Part shown: piece after piece, positions 33,949-41,943 of the stretch
How the letters are laid out: each line of letters starts with the position of its first letter
Position numbering within the stretch: position 1 is the stretch's first letter
Origin: JAKZRT01 sp965247915
Lineage (GTDB): Bacteria > Pseudomonadota > Alphaproteobacteria > Rhodobacterales > Rhodobacteraceae
Length of the DNA: 64,000 nucleotides
Direction of reading: 5' to 3'
Assembly (NCBI GenBank): GCA_965247915.1
Contig: OZ252048.1
Coordinates: forward strand, 3,038,001 to 3,102,000
Program-made: the position numbers and the translations under genes
Notes under the pieces: generated by a model
Databases searched by the model: none
Told to the model about the DNA's origin: nothing
The model's input: the letters and a program-made list of their open reading frames with translations, nothing else

Positions 33949-34225
33949 ACCCCCATTCCACTGACAACCACAATGTCTCTGGGGTTGCCAATTGAAACAA
34001 AGTCACCGTCCACTGCTTGGCTTGATTGTACAGATGAGCGGACAGTCTGTCCGTTGTGCGAGATCAAGCGCCAATCATAGAGGTCCTGGCCGCTAACCGT
34101 ATTGGCATTCTGCAGCGTCTCCAGGGCACCAGAGAGCGATAGCATCGAATACTGTTCGGTCAGCACAAAATGGAAGCGATGCGGGACATCACTGATGTCT
34201 AGTATGTTTTGCTTTTTCTGCATGG

Positions 34226-35452
34226 CTATAGATTCGGGGTTACGTAACCTTTTGCATATGTTTCAACCATTTGCCGGAAACAGTCCTCACGTGGAATAGG
34301 CTTGGTAAATCGCGCCGGATCAATGATCGGAAGATCGTAAGACGCCTTGCCATCAACCATCCAATCTGCCAGAAACTTGCCCGATCCGCCACCTGTGCCG
34401 ATGCCAACCGGGAATCCCGCAGCAAGCCAAAGACCCGGGTGACTTTGCACTGGCCCCACCATCGGACAACCGTCTGGCGGGAAACAAAGCGGCCCATTGT
34501 TCACCGCCTTTATGCCATTTTCGCCAAAGGCTGGTATCCTTTCCATGACACGCATTAGGTTGTCTTCAAGCCGTTCCATATCCGGCACAAGGAGCTCTTG
34601 CCCAAATTCTGGAGGAATGCCGTCTGTCGACCAAAGGACGGGATTGGATTCATAAACCCCACACAGCAGAGAGTAACGTTCTTGCCGCACATTTGATGGT
34701 GCTCGTGGATCCCGGATTGTCGGGACTTCGTAAGCCAGGTTTTTGAGCGCCTCGATGTCGTCGGTAATTACCTCATGATGCTCAAAGGCATAAAGCGGCA
34801 GGTCCAGCCCCAGCGACGTGGTCAACTCACGGGTCCAAAAACTGGTCGCAAGCACGACATGTTCCGCATCGATTGTGCCTTTTACTGTTTCAACCCGCCA
34901 ACCGCGGCTATCACGCGGTGTGATCTTTTCGACAGGGCATTGTCGCTGAACTTCAACCCCTAAAGATTTTGCGACCTTCGCCAGCGCATGCGTGGCACCT
35001 GAGGCATCGACATGACCGTCATCGGGTGTGTGTGCTGCACCAAATACACCCTCAATATCCACGAGAGGATGTAGTCTTGCCACCTCGTCAGCGGTCACAA
35101 CCTTGTAGCCCACGCCAAGAGAGTCATAGAGAGGTTCAATGCTCTTGTAGGCCTCCAGTTCTGCTTCGGAGGTTGCCAATCGTAAGCTGCCCGTCGGGTG
35201 GAATCCGACCGACTGGCCGCCTTCCTTTTCCGCCTGCAAATATGTTTCAAGGCTGTCCACGTACAGCCGGGTGATTTCGGCGTAGTGGCCAAAATGTGTA
35301 ATGTTTCCGGCGGCGTGCCAGGTGGAACCAGACGTCAGCTCCAAGCGCTCGTAAAGCACAACGTCGGTCCAGCCCCGTTTTGCCAGGGCATAAAGAACGG
35401 CGCACCCAACAATGCCGCCGCCAACGATAACAACTTTCGCAGAATCAGTCAT
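34226..35452 (-). CDS. FAD-dependent oxidoreductase (sarcosine/dimethylglycine dehydrogenase-like, short form)
   Basis: A 408-aa DAO-family flavoprotein. The N-terminal dinucleotide motif is VVIVGGGIVGCAVLYALAKR. SGSTWHAAGNITHFGH is the region around the covalent-flavin His in dimethylglycine and sarcosine dehydrogenases. The C-terminal GIGTGGGSGKFLADWMVDG closes the FAD site. The folate-binding GcvT-like domain of the ~800-aa enzymes is absent. It starts within the mttB stop (ATGA overlap), so the two are translationally coupled. N-demethylation of a glycine-betaine-like product made by MttB is the likely role, inferred from family and context. Confidence 0.82.
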   Translation of the reverse strand: MTDSAKVVIVGGGIVGCAVLYALAKRGWTDVVLYERLELTSGSTWHAAGNITHFGHYAEITRLYVDSLETYLQAEKEGGQSVGFHPTGSLRLATSEAELEAYKSIEPLYDSLGVGYKVVTADEVARLHPLVDIEGVFGAAHTPDDGHVDASGATHALAKVAKSLGVEVQRQCPVEKITPRDSRGWRVETVKGTIDAEHVVLATSFWTRELTTSLGLDLPLYAFEHHEVITDDIEALKNLAYEVPTIRDPRAPSNVRQERYSLLCGVYESNPVLWSTDGIPPEFGQELLVPDMERLEDNLMRVMERIPAFGENGIKAVNNGPLCFPPDGCPMVGPVQSHPGLWLAAGFPVGIGTGGGSGKFLADWMVDGKASYDLPIIDPARFTKPIPREDCFRQMVETYAKGYVTPNL

Positions 35453-36990
35453 TGGTCTTCCGGCAAATTTGCCGACTCCGCCGGGAGCATGATCCGGAAT
35501 TTGGCGCGTACCGCCGTGTCTGCCTCGGGGGTAATATGCGTGGGTTGCGGCCCGTTCAAAACCTGTTGAACCTTAATTGAAGCACGGCTCCACATGTCGC
35601 TGGACCCCTTTTCAGTCCAGTCATCCGGGCTAAGCCTATCTGCCAGCTCTGGATAGATATACTCGCTTTCCATCAGGCTTAAGGCCTGTTCAGTGCCCAG
35701 ATAGTGGCCAACATCTCGGGCAGTTTCGTCAATCATTTCAACAGAAAGCGTATCCTCTGTGACCTCGAATCCGCGCATGGACCGACGGATGCTGCTGATC
35801 ATCTCGTCATCAATCATCATCGCTTCCAAAGAACAGCCCAATAGACTGGCGAGCATACCAGTAGATTCATACACCAGATCTGGCCCACTCATCGCGGCTA
35901 GGGCGACAGTTAACGCTTTCTCATAACCGGCCTGATTGTCGGGCACTTTCGAATCTGCCATGCCAGCCGGCACACCGGTCGGCAACTTCAAATGACGCAT
36001 CATCTGACCCACACCAGCGCCAAGCAGTGCTTGCTCTCCGCTGCCACCGCTCATCGCGCCGGTGCGCAGATCAACCACGAACGGCCAGCCGCTTGCGATA
36101 ACCGGATGACCCGGTTTGACAAGATTGACCCCGATCAGACCTGCCAGCGCCTCGGCAACAGTTTGTACAAGCGTGCCGGCAAGAGCCGCTGGTGAGGTTG
36201 CGCCTGCCATGGGTCCTGTTTGGCTAAGGATTGGCATACCAGCGCGCGCTGCGGCGGTGGCTACATCGCTGCTTTCCCCGGCGAAAGACAGCGGTGATAC
36301 AATCGTGGTTGCGTGAACAGATAAGAAAGGGCGCTCAGCAAAGGCGCCTTCTTTTCCAACCATCAGATCGAGCATATCGACAATCTCGGCGACATGTGTA
36401 TCCACAACGATGCTGGAACCCAGATGCTTTGTGGTTGCCTTGACCATTGCATAGACGGTGTTCAGGTCGAGCTCTCTCCAGTCTTCGATGTCGGTGGCCA
36501 CAACCGGTCGCGCAAACCATTGAATATTAGGAAGAGTGTCGCAAATGCGTGCCGCTTGATAGAGGTCCATTAGCGTGGATGGCCGGTAGGCCTTTGTCTT
36601 TGAATCCAGCATTTTTACAGCTGCGCCACCAGTTGCAAAATGAACATGGCCGCTGCTAATTTGAATGTCATTATCTGGTGTCTGACCATGCAGTACGAAA
36701 TCGCGGCCAGCACCGGAGATAATATCTTCGACCAATGCCTTTGGGAAAAGCAGGCGGTCGTCGTCGTCAATCCGGCATCCTTTGGTTAATGCCAGCTCTC
36801 GCACGGTTTTTGTAGCACCTTTAAGGCCGGTCTTTTCCAGGACGTCCAGCGCGGCGTGGTACACCTTTTCCACATCAATTTCGCTAAGTGGCTGGTACAT
36901 GCCGCCTGCGATACCCAATGGCGACGGGTCGGAGGACTTAGCTTTCCTCGACCTGTCTGGACGGTTTCGAGGGGATCGCACTGTACTCAT
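35449..36990 (-). CDS. MttB-family corrinoid-dependent methyltransferase, non-pyrrolysine type
   Basis: A 513-aa member of the trimethylamine methyltransferase (MttB) superfamily. Characteristic stretches are HVHFATGGAAVKMLDSKTK, TIVSPLSFAGESSDVATAAA, GMPILSQTGPMAGATSPAAL and LLGAGVGQMMRHLKLPTGVP. The frame has no internal amber, so it belongs to the large group lacking pyrrolysine, some of which demethylate glycine betaine, proline betaine or carnitine. No corrinoid protein or activase gene is in this window. It leads the operon mttB, FAD oxidoreductase, glxA-type regulator. A betaine is the likely substrate given the BCCT remnant 4.5 kb away. Confidence 0.88.
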   Translation of the reverse strand: MSTVRSPRNRPDRSRKAKSSDPSPLGIAGGMYQPLSEIDVEKVYHAALDVLEKTGLKGATKTVRELALTKGCRIDDDDRLLFPKALVEDIISGAGRDFVLHGQTPDNDIQISSGHVHFATGGAAVKMLDSKTKAYRPSTLMDLYQAARICDTLPNIQWFARPVVATDIEDWRELDLNTVYAMVKATTKHLGSSIVVDTHVAEIVDMLDLMVGKEGAFAERPFLSVHATTIVSPLSFAGESSDVATAAARAGMPILSQTGPMAGATSPAALAGTLVQTVAEALAGLIGVNLVKPGHPVIASGWPFVVDLRTGAMSGGSGEQALLGAGVGQMMRHLKLPTGVPAGMADSKVPDNQAGYEKALTVALAAMSGPDLVYESTGMLASLLGCSLEAMMIDDEMISSIRRSMRGFEVTEDTLSVEMIDETARDVGHYLGTEQALSLMESEYIYPELADRLSPDDWTEKGSSDMWSRASIKVQQVLNGPQPTHITPEADTAVRAKFRIMLPAESANLPEDQ

Positions 36991-37107
36991 CGGATGTTCC
37001 CTTATGCAATATTTGGAGGCCGTTATACAGAACTATTGCAGAAATTTCACTGCCCCACAAGATGGGGCATCATTTGTAGTTTCGAATTTCAAAAGAGAAT
37101 AAGTCTC

Positions 37108-37151
37108 TATTAACATCTTCCCCCAGCTAAAGCTGGGGGAAGATGTTAATA
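37108..37151. repeat. 44-nt hairpin element, copy 2 (upstream of mttB)
   Basis: A 20-bp perfect stem TATTAACATCTTCCCCCAGC with loop TAAA. It lies 118 bp upstream of the mttB start, next to an IS3-family element, and is the twin of 33905-33948. The two copies bracket the surviving mttB operon. No T-tract follows on either strand, so it is not a typical intrinsic terminator. Confidence 0.85.
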
Positions 37152-37194
37152 ATTATGAGCTACTCCCCAACCGTTGGACAGTATTTGGCGCAAT

Positions 37195-38058
37195 CTAAGC
37201 TACTTTTTGCTCCTGCTGATCGGGTTGCGTTGTTTCATTTCTCTGCCAATAGACCACGGCTGGAGGCTGGCCGCCAAGTGCGGAATGCAGCCGCTTCTGA
37301 TTGTAGAACTCCATCCATTTGCCGACGCCGGCCTTGGCCTCCGATCCAGTCTCCCAGGCGTGCAGATAGACGCACTCGTATTTCAGCGAGCGCCACAGCC
37401 GTTCCACAAAAATATTGTCGAGGAACCGGCCCTTGCCGTCCATCGAGATATGCACGCCTGTCCGCTTCAGTTGGCCCGTCCAGACAAAGGATGTGAACTG
37501 ACTGCCTTGGTCAGTGTTCATGATCTGGGGCGGGCCAAACTTGTGGATTGCCTCGTTCAACGCCTCGACGCAGAAGTCCGCTTCCAGCGTGTTCGAGATG
37601 CGCCACGCCAGCACTTTGCGCGTGTGCCAGTCCATGATGGCCAGGAGATACAGGAAGCCGCGTCGCATTGGCAGATAGGTGATATCAGAACACCAGACCT
37701 GATTGGGGCGGGTCACACGAAGCCCACGTAGCAGATAGGGGTAAATCTTGTGGCCCTTCGCGGCCTTGCTGGTGTTGGGCCTCTGGTAGATCGGCATGAG
37801 GCCCATCAACCGCATGAGCCGTCGGATGCGCTTCTCGTTCACCAGATGACCTTCGTTCCGAAGATGCCACGTCATTTGGCGCACACCGTAAAACGGCGTT
37901 TCCAAGAACTGCTTATCTATCAGGCGCATCAGGTCGAGGTTCATCGCGGTCTCACCCTTTGGCTCATAGTAAAAGGATGACCGTGAGATCGACAGCAAGG
38001 CGCATTGTTTGCCAACAGACAGGTTTGGAAGGCCTGGCTCAATCATCTTCCGCCTCAC
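37195..38058 (-). CDS. IS3-family OrfB transposase (third type)
   Basis: A 287-aa integrase-core transposase. The HTH_21-like linker (FYGVRQMTWHLRNEGHLVNE) is followed by the DDE core: VWCSDITYLPMRRGFLYLLA (Asp), MNTDQGSQFTS (Asp) and FLDNIFVERLWRSLKYE (Glu). It begins with GTG overlapping the OrfA stop, so an OrfAB fusion by frameshift or coupling is expected. The frame is intact. Confidence 0.93.
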   Translation of the reverse strand: MRRKMIEPGLPNLSVGKQCALLSISRSSFYYEPKGETAMNLDLMRLIDKQFLETPFYGVRQMTWHLRNEGHLVNEKRIRRLMRLMGLMPIYQRPNTSKAAKGHKIYPYLLRGLRVTRPNQVWCSDITYLPMRRGFLYLLAIMDWHTRKVLAWRISNTLEADFCVEALNEAIHKFGPPQIMNTDQGSQFTSFVWTGQLKRTGVHISMDGKGRFLDNIFVERLWRSLKYECVYLHAWETGSEAKAGVGKWMEFYNQKRLHSALGGQPPAVVYWQRNETTQPDQQEQKVA

Positions 38059-38348
38059 TTGCCGGCCCAGGGCTTGAGCTTTCTGGCCAAAAAATCGTTG
38101 GCGACGGCCAGCTCCCCTATCTTGGCGAGCAAGTCTTTAACCTGTTCTTCGTCAACTTCAGCCGCTTTCCTGCTGCCGCGCCCGAACACGCCCGACGCGC
38201 CTTCAAGCAACGCACGTTTCCATTGATGGATCATGGTAGGATGCACGCCAAACCGGCTCGCCAACTCTGAAACCGTCGCCTCCCCCTTCAGCGCCTCCAA
38301 TGCCACCTTGGCCTTAAACTCTGGATGATGTTGCTTTCGTTTCGACAT
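38055..38348 (-). CDS. IS3-family OrfA (third type)
   Basis: A 97-aa transposase subunit. The HTH is HPEFKAKVALEALKGEATVS with ELASRFGVHPTMIHQWKRAL. A short acidic/leucine helix (EEQVKDLLAKIGELAVANDF) follows for dimerisation. A ribosome site AGGAG precedes the ATG. Confidence 0.9.
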   Translation of the reverse strand: MSKRKQHHPEFKAKVALEALKGEATVSELASRFGVHPTMIHQWKRALLEGASGVFGRGSRKAAEVDEEQVKDLLAKIGELAVANDFLARKLKPWAGK

Positions 38349-38431
38349 TTCTGATCTCCTTCGTGTTGAAGATCAGCAGACTACAAATCGCAGCTTACGT
38401 CAGTGTCCGAATTTCGGGGGGTAGCTCATTA

Positions 38432-38536
38432 GTCTACCAGTTGATCGTGGTAACCTTTGACCACGAAATAACTAAAAAACCAGACGGTAGAAAGTGGATT
38501 TGGACATGGACAAATTGGCGGCGTAAGGCCAACTAA
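38432..38536 (+). pseudogene. C-terminal scrap of an unrecognised gene
   Basis: Directly after the IS end a plus-strand frame reads YQLIVVTFDHEITKKPDGRK and ends in a Trp/Arg-rich tail at TAA 38534. No start remains because the IS3-family element cut the gene. I do not recognise the protein. Confidence 0.3.
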
Positions 38537-38544
38537 TCAAACCC

Positions 38545-39219
38545 ATGGACTCTCCGCAGGGTGGTGGAAACTTGGGGCGCAGGTCACACCGCATGAAACC
38601 CGCACTCGCGGCCAAACGGCAGGCGTTTTTCAAAAAACTTGCGCGCACCTCATCGCACACAACCCCGCTTGGCATCCTGATTGCAGAATACAAGTCGCAT
38701 GAGGAAACACGGCTCGGGGCGCGGTTCACCTTCAAGCAGATGCCCGACGGCCCGTTCTTTGCCGGCGCTGACCTGCACAAGCGCTTTGAAAAGGTCTTTG
38801 AAGATAAAATCCTGCTCGCCGATATGGTCCCCGGCACCCATATCATGGTGATCGGAACCTTCAGTGTCGCAAAGGCAGGCTATCCGGTTCTGCACGAGAT
38901 CGGCATGATGTTGACCACGGCCAACTGGATCCCGTTTGAGCATATACGCGAGCAGGAGTTGATCGAGACGCTGACAGAGGGCAAACGATCCTTCACCAAA
39001 TCCCTGCGTTTCAACCTGCCCATTGAGACCCCGATTGCCTCCATGGTGCTGACTGACACGACACCACCCACGGCGATGTTTGTCGCAGCACCGGGCGAGG
39101 AACCCGCTTCGGATGCAGCGCTCGCAGACGCGGCCGAAGAAGGCACCTATCCGGGCTGGCTCTGGCTTGAGGGGGCTGAAATGCCCGATGTGCCTGCACC
39201 CGTTGCGCGAACGCATTGA
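38545..39219 (+). pseudogene. DUF1173-like protein, C-terminal portion
   Basis: A 225-aa frame resembling the second half of DUF1173 proteins (usually ~370-400 aa), which are common on plasmids and integrative elements and of unknown function. Family-like stretches are ADMVPGTHIMVIGTFSVAKA, LHEIGMMLTTANWIPFEH and KRSFTKSLRFNLPIETPIAS. The family N-terminal half is missing. The first ~15 residues (MDSPQGGGNLGRRSHR) look unrelated, so the true start is lost or lies at ATG 38593. Assignment is from remembered family pattern only. Confidence 0.5.
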
Positions 39220-39382
39220 GGCTCCTAGACGGACTTCCACCACTGGAACGCCCAGCGACAGGCCAAAACAGACAGAACTCAATCTGAACACTGTGTCAAA
39301 CCTGCAAACCCAATCTACAGCAGATTCCGGATCTGGCGACACCACCGCACTATTGAAAAGTACCAATAATTAGCATACTCCG

Positions 39383-39392
39383 CTCCTAGGAG
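39383..39392. promoter_or_regulatory. Palindrome over the parD ribosome-binding site
   Basis: CTCCTAGGAG is a perfect 10-bp palindrome overlapping the AGGAGG ribosome site 8 nt before the parD start. ParD antitoxins autorepress by binding palindromes near their own start, so it is a candidate operator. Confidence 0.5.
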
Positions 39393-39399
39393 GTGTATC

Positions 39400-39645
39400 A
39401 TGGTAAAAAACACATCCATGTCACTTGGCGATCACTTCGCCAACTTTATTGAAAGACAAGTACAGATTGGCCGCTACGGATCAGCCAGTGACGTTATGCG
39501 GGCGGGCCTTCGTCTTCTTGAGGAACACGAAAGCAAGGTGCGGGCATTGCAAGATGCATTGAACGCGGGCGAGCAATCGGGAGAACCGCGCCCGTTTGAC
39601 AGCACTGCATTCTTGAAACGCATGCACGAGGAACACACCGGCTGA
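39400..39645 (+). CDS. parD: ParD-family antitoxin
   Basis: An 81-aa antitoxin of the type II ParDE family. The ribbon-helix-helix N-terminus (MSLGDHFANFIERQVQIGRY then SASDVMRAGLRLLEEHES) binds DNA, and the disordered C-terminal half should wrap the toxin. AGGAGG precedes the ATG. The stop is 1 bp from the toxin start. Intact. Confidence 0.92.
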   Translation: MVKNTSMSLGDHFANFIERQVQIGRYGSASDVMRAGLRLLEEHESKVRALQDALNAGEQSGEPRPFDSTAFLKRMHEEHTG

Positions 39646-39646
39646 T

Positions 39647-39985
39647 ATGAGTACCTACAGACTATCCCCGCTCGCCGAAATCGATCTTGAATGCATCTGG
39701 CTTTACACGCTCGAGCGGTGGTCGGTGACGCAGGCCGACAGCTATTACGCAGACATTATCGAGGCCATCGAGAAACTGGCTTCAGGTGAACGCCAGGGCC
39801 TCAAAGCGAACGTGCGCGACGGATATCAGAAATACGCGGTCAGGCGGCACTTCGTGTTTTTTCATATGTCAAATATTGGTGTCGATGTCATCCGCGTTCT
39901 GCATCAGAGTATGGATTGTCCGTCGTCATATAAAATGGGACATCAGAGCGGTTTGAGTTTTGGAGGCTCTGGTTCGTTTGTGTGA
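39647..39985 (+). pseudogene. parE: ParE-family toxin with IS-derived C-terminus
   Basis: A RelE/ParE-fold toxin: YRLSPLAEIDLECIWLYTLE, then YQKYAVRRHFVFFHMSN and VIRVLHQSMD. Normal ParE ends a few residues after HQSMD. Here the IS3-family copy B starts at 39917, replacing the last residues with a 22-residue tail (CPSSYKMG...) read from the IS end. Gyrase poisoning by ParE depends on its C-terminus, so the toxin may be inactive. This would explain tolerance of the insertion. Confidence 0.85.
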
Positions 39986-39989
39986 TTGA

Positions 39990-40970
39990 TTATGCCGCGA
40001 GTTTTTGATGTTGCAAGCGGCGTTGTCGGATTGTCAGTTTCTTGATCTTTTCCCTTTCTCTGATGATGGCCTTGCCGCGCCCGAAGTAGACGTCGGCGGG
40101 TGTGACGTTGTTCAGGCTCTCGTGGTAGCGCTGGTTGTTGTAGTAATCGACGAAGGCCCCGATCTGGCGTTTAAGATCGCCGGGCAGATAGTAGTTTTCC
40201 AGCAAAACCCGGTTCTTCATCGTCTGATGCCAGCGCTCGATCTTCCCCTGGGTTTGCGGATGGAACGGCGCACCGCGAACGTGGTCCATCTGTCGATCCT
40301 CGAGCCATTCGGCCAGGTCGCCAGAGATGTAGCAAGAGCCGTTATCGCTCAGCAGACGGGGCTTGTGTCTCACAACCGCCTGATCACAACCTGACGCCGC
40401 CAGGGCCAGCTCAATCGTCGCCGCCACGTCCTCGGCCCGCATGTTTGTGCAGAGCTTCCAGGCGATAATGTAGCGGCTGTAATCGTCCAGGATCGTGCTG
40501 AGATAATACCAACCCCAGCCAATGATCCTGAAGTAGGTGAAGTCGGTTTGCCACATCTGGTTGATAGCGGTGGTTTTGTCCGTGAACTCGTCGGCAGCTT
40601 TGATCACAACATAGTCGGGCGCGGTGATCAGATCAGCTTCCTTCAGAAAGCGGTAAACCGATGATTCAGAGATAAAATACTGCTTCTCATCGGTATACTT
40701 TACCGCCAGTTCCCGGGTCGTCAGCGCCTCGTGCTCCAGTGCAAATTCAATCAGATCGTCTCGCCGATCTTGGGGAATGCGGTTCCAGACCGACTTTGGG
40801 CAGGGTGAGCGATCCGCCAGGGCGTCAAAGCCGCCTTCGACATAGCGGTCATACCATCGGTAGAATGTGGTGCGCGGAATGCCCAGCATATCCAAGGTTT
40901 GCTTCGCAGGCAGATGGGACCCCTCAACGGTGCGGATGATTTCCAACTTCTCTGACGCTGGATACCTCAT
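39990..40970 (-). CDS. IS3-family OrfB transposase, copy B
   Basis: A 326-aa DDE transposase identical by eye to that of copy A: MWQTDFTYFRI, LLSDNGSCYIS and HPQTQGKIERWH provide the triad. The ATG overlaps the OrfA stop. Confidence 0.92.
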   Translation of the reverse strand: MRYPASEKLEIIRTVEGSHLPAKQTLDMLGIPRTTFYRWYDRYVEGGFDALADRSPCPKSVWNRIPQDRRDDLIEFALEHEALTTRELAVKYTDEKQYFISESSVYRFLKEADLITAPDYVVIKAADEFTDKTTAINQMWQTDFTYFRIIGWGWYYLSTILDDYSRYIIAWKLCTNMRAEDVAATIELALAASGCDQAVVRHKPRLLSDNGSCYISGDLAEWLEDRQMDHVRGAPFHPQTQGKIERWHQTMKNRVLLENYYLPGDLKRQIGAFVDYYNNQRYHESLNNVTPADVYFGRGKAIIREREKIKKLTIRQRRLQHQKLAA

Positions 40971-41341
40971 TCCTCGTATCCCCCATCCCCTGTCATGCTT
41001 TTTTTGAGCAGACGGTTTTCCAGGATCAGGTCGGCCACACATTCTTTCAATGCCAAGGCCTCAGAACGTAGCTCCTTCACCTCGGGTGACGTCGCCTGAC
41101 GCGCCGTATCGCCGGACAGACGGCGTTTCCCTGCTTCGGGGAACTCCTTGGACCAGCTGTAATACAGACTCTCTGAGATGCCCTCGTGGCGACACAGTGC
41201 TGAGATGCTTTCCTCGCCCCGAAGACCCGCCAAAACAATGCGGATCTTCTCCTCGGCTGAATACGTTTGCCGGGTCTTGCGGCGGATGGTTTTGACCAGC
41301 CTGTCAGCCGAGGCTTTGCTGGTTCCGGATTGCTTGTTCAT
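40967..41341 (-). CDS. IS3-family OrfA, copy B
   Basis: A 124-aa OrfA with HTH and leucine-rich helix. It differs from copies A and C by one residue (ISALCRHEGIS, His for Arg), so the copies have started to diverge. Confidence 0.9.
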   Translation of the reverse strand: MNKQSGTSKASADRLVKTIRRKTRQTYSAEEKIRIVLAGLRGEESISALCRHEGISESLYYSWSKEFPEAGKRRLSGDTARQATSPEVKELRSEALALKECVADLILENRLLKKSMTGDGGYEE

Positions 41342-41426
41342 CTTCACTCCTTGACGGTTGCGATGAACCAGAAATCCTCCTGATGCTAAACCCTCATATC
41401 TATCCCAAAGGCGCTGACGTCAGACA

Positions 41427-41524
41427 CGATCGAGATCGAGCATGCTGGTGGACACCGGCTCCGGATCAGCGGTGCCTACGATCCCGGGGCGTTGGCACAT
41501 CTGATCCGTGTCCTGTCCGGATGA
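41427..41524 (+). pseudogene. IS66 tnpA, C-terminal fragment
   Basis: The frame reads TIEIEHAGGHRLRISGAYDP then ALAHLIRVLSG and stops in an ATGA overlap with tnpB, as in intact IS66 elements. The N-terminal ~80 residues are missing, cut by copy B. Confidence 0.8.
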
Positions 41525-41868
41525 TCCCTGTTCCGTCCAGCACCAAGGTCTGGCTGGCGGCTGGAGTGACGGACATGCGCCGGGGTTTTGCCACGCTGGC
41601 TGCCCAGGCAGAGCAGACCCTGAAACAGAACCCGTTCACCGGCAATATGTTCGTGTTTCGAGGGCGCCGTGGCGATCTGATCAAGGTCATTTGGTGGGAT
41701 GGCCAAGGAGCCTGTCTGTTCAGCAAGCGCCTGGAGAAGGGAAAGTTCGTGTGGCCAGCCGCTAAGGACGGGAAGATCGCGCTGACGCCGGCGCAGTTGG
41801 CGATGCTGCTTGAAGGCATTGACTGGCGTATGCCCAAGAGGACATGGTGCCCGCTGACAGCAGGCTGA
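41521..41868 (+). CDS. tnpB: IS66 TnpB accessory protein
   Basis: A 115-aa IS66 Orf2 protein: VWLAAGVTDMRRGFATLAAQ, NPFTGNMFVFRGRRGDLIKV and WWDGQGACLFSKRLEKGKF are hallmark stretches, and LAMLLEGIDWRMP closes it. It is required with TnpA for IS66 movement, by unknown chemistry. The start is ATG 41521 within the tnpA stop. Confidence 0.93.
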   Translation: MIPVPSSTKVWLAAGVTDMRRGFATLAAQAEQTLKQNPFTGNMFVFRGRRGDLIKVIWWDGQGACLFSKRLEKGKFVWPAAKDGKIALTPAQLAMLLEGIDWRMPKRTWCPLTAG

Positions 41869-41943
41869 GTAAACCATTTATTTCCAAAGGATTGATGCCG
41901 TTGTGGGATTCCCACCGTCCCGGATAAGTGGTAGGTATCAGCC

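Larger units (their letters stand above)
32301..34223 (-). pseudogene. GlxA-type AraC-family regulator gene, split by an IS3-family element and a hairpin scar
   Basis: Three pieces on the minus strand belong together. At 34223-33949 is a DJ-1/PfpI-like N-terminus (FHFVLTEQYSMLSLSGALET, IVVVSGMGV). At 33904-33826 is a short middle piece (RAVSDSMNYTSVQIAQRSIR). At 32642-32301 are the AraC domain helices (MERTLDNPYPLSEVAEQLF, SMECGF-type second HTH). Removing the IS at 32643-33825 and one GCC joins the last two in frame. About 110 residues between the first two are missing, and the 44-nt hairpin lies at that junction. The gene starts 2 bp after the FAD-oxidoreductase stop, so it was the third gene of the mttB operon. 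Confidence 0.8.
37156..38428 (-). mobile_element. IS3-family element (third type), intact
   Basis: A 1,273-bp element with inverted ends starting TGAGCTAC[T/C]CCCC and a 3-bp duplication TTA (37153-37155 and 38429-38431). It encodes overlapping orfA and orfB with complete frames. A single copy is in this window. It sits 4 bp from the 44-nt hairpin. Confidence 0.92.
39917..41426 (-). mobile_element. IS3-family element, full copy B
   Basis: A 1,510-bp copy, inverted relative to copy A, with the same ends. The left flank is parE and the right flank is a truncated IS66 tnpA. No target duplication is evident, so it was joined here by recombination or accompanied by a deletion. Copies A and B form an 11.6-kb-spaced inverted pair. 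Confidence 0.9.

Noticed and set aside
35449..36990. Pyrrolysine-dependent MttB
   Set aside because: The frame has no internal TAG, so it is a non-pyrrolysine member, and no pyl genes are present.
41383..41868. 161-aa protein starting MLNPHIYPKGADVRH before tnpB
   Set aside because: It reads from the IS3-family end through the tnpA remnant; the real TnpB start is ATG 41521.
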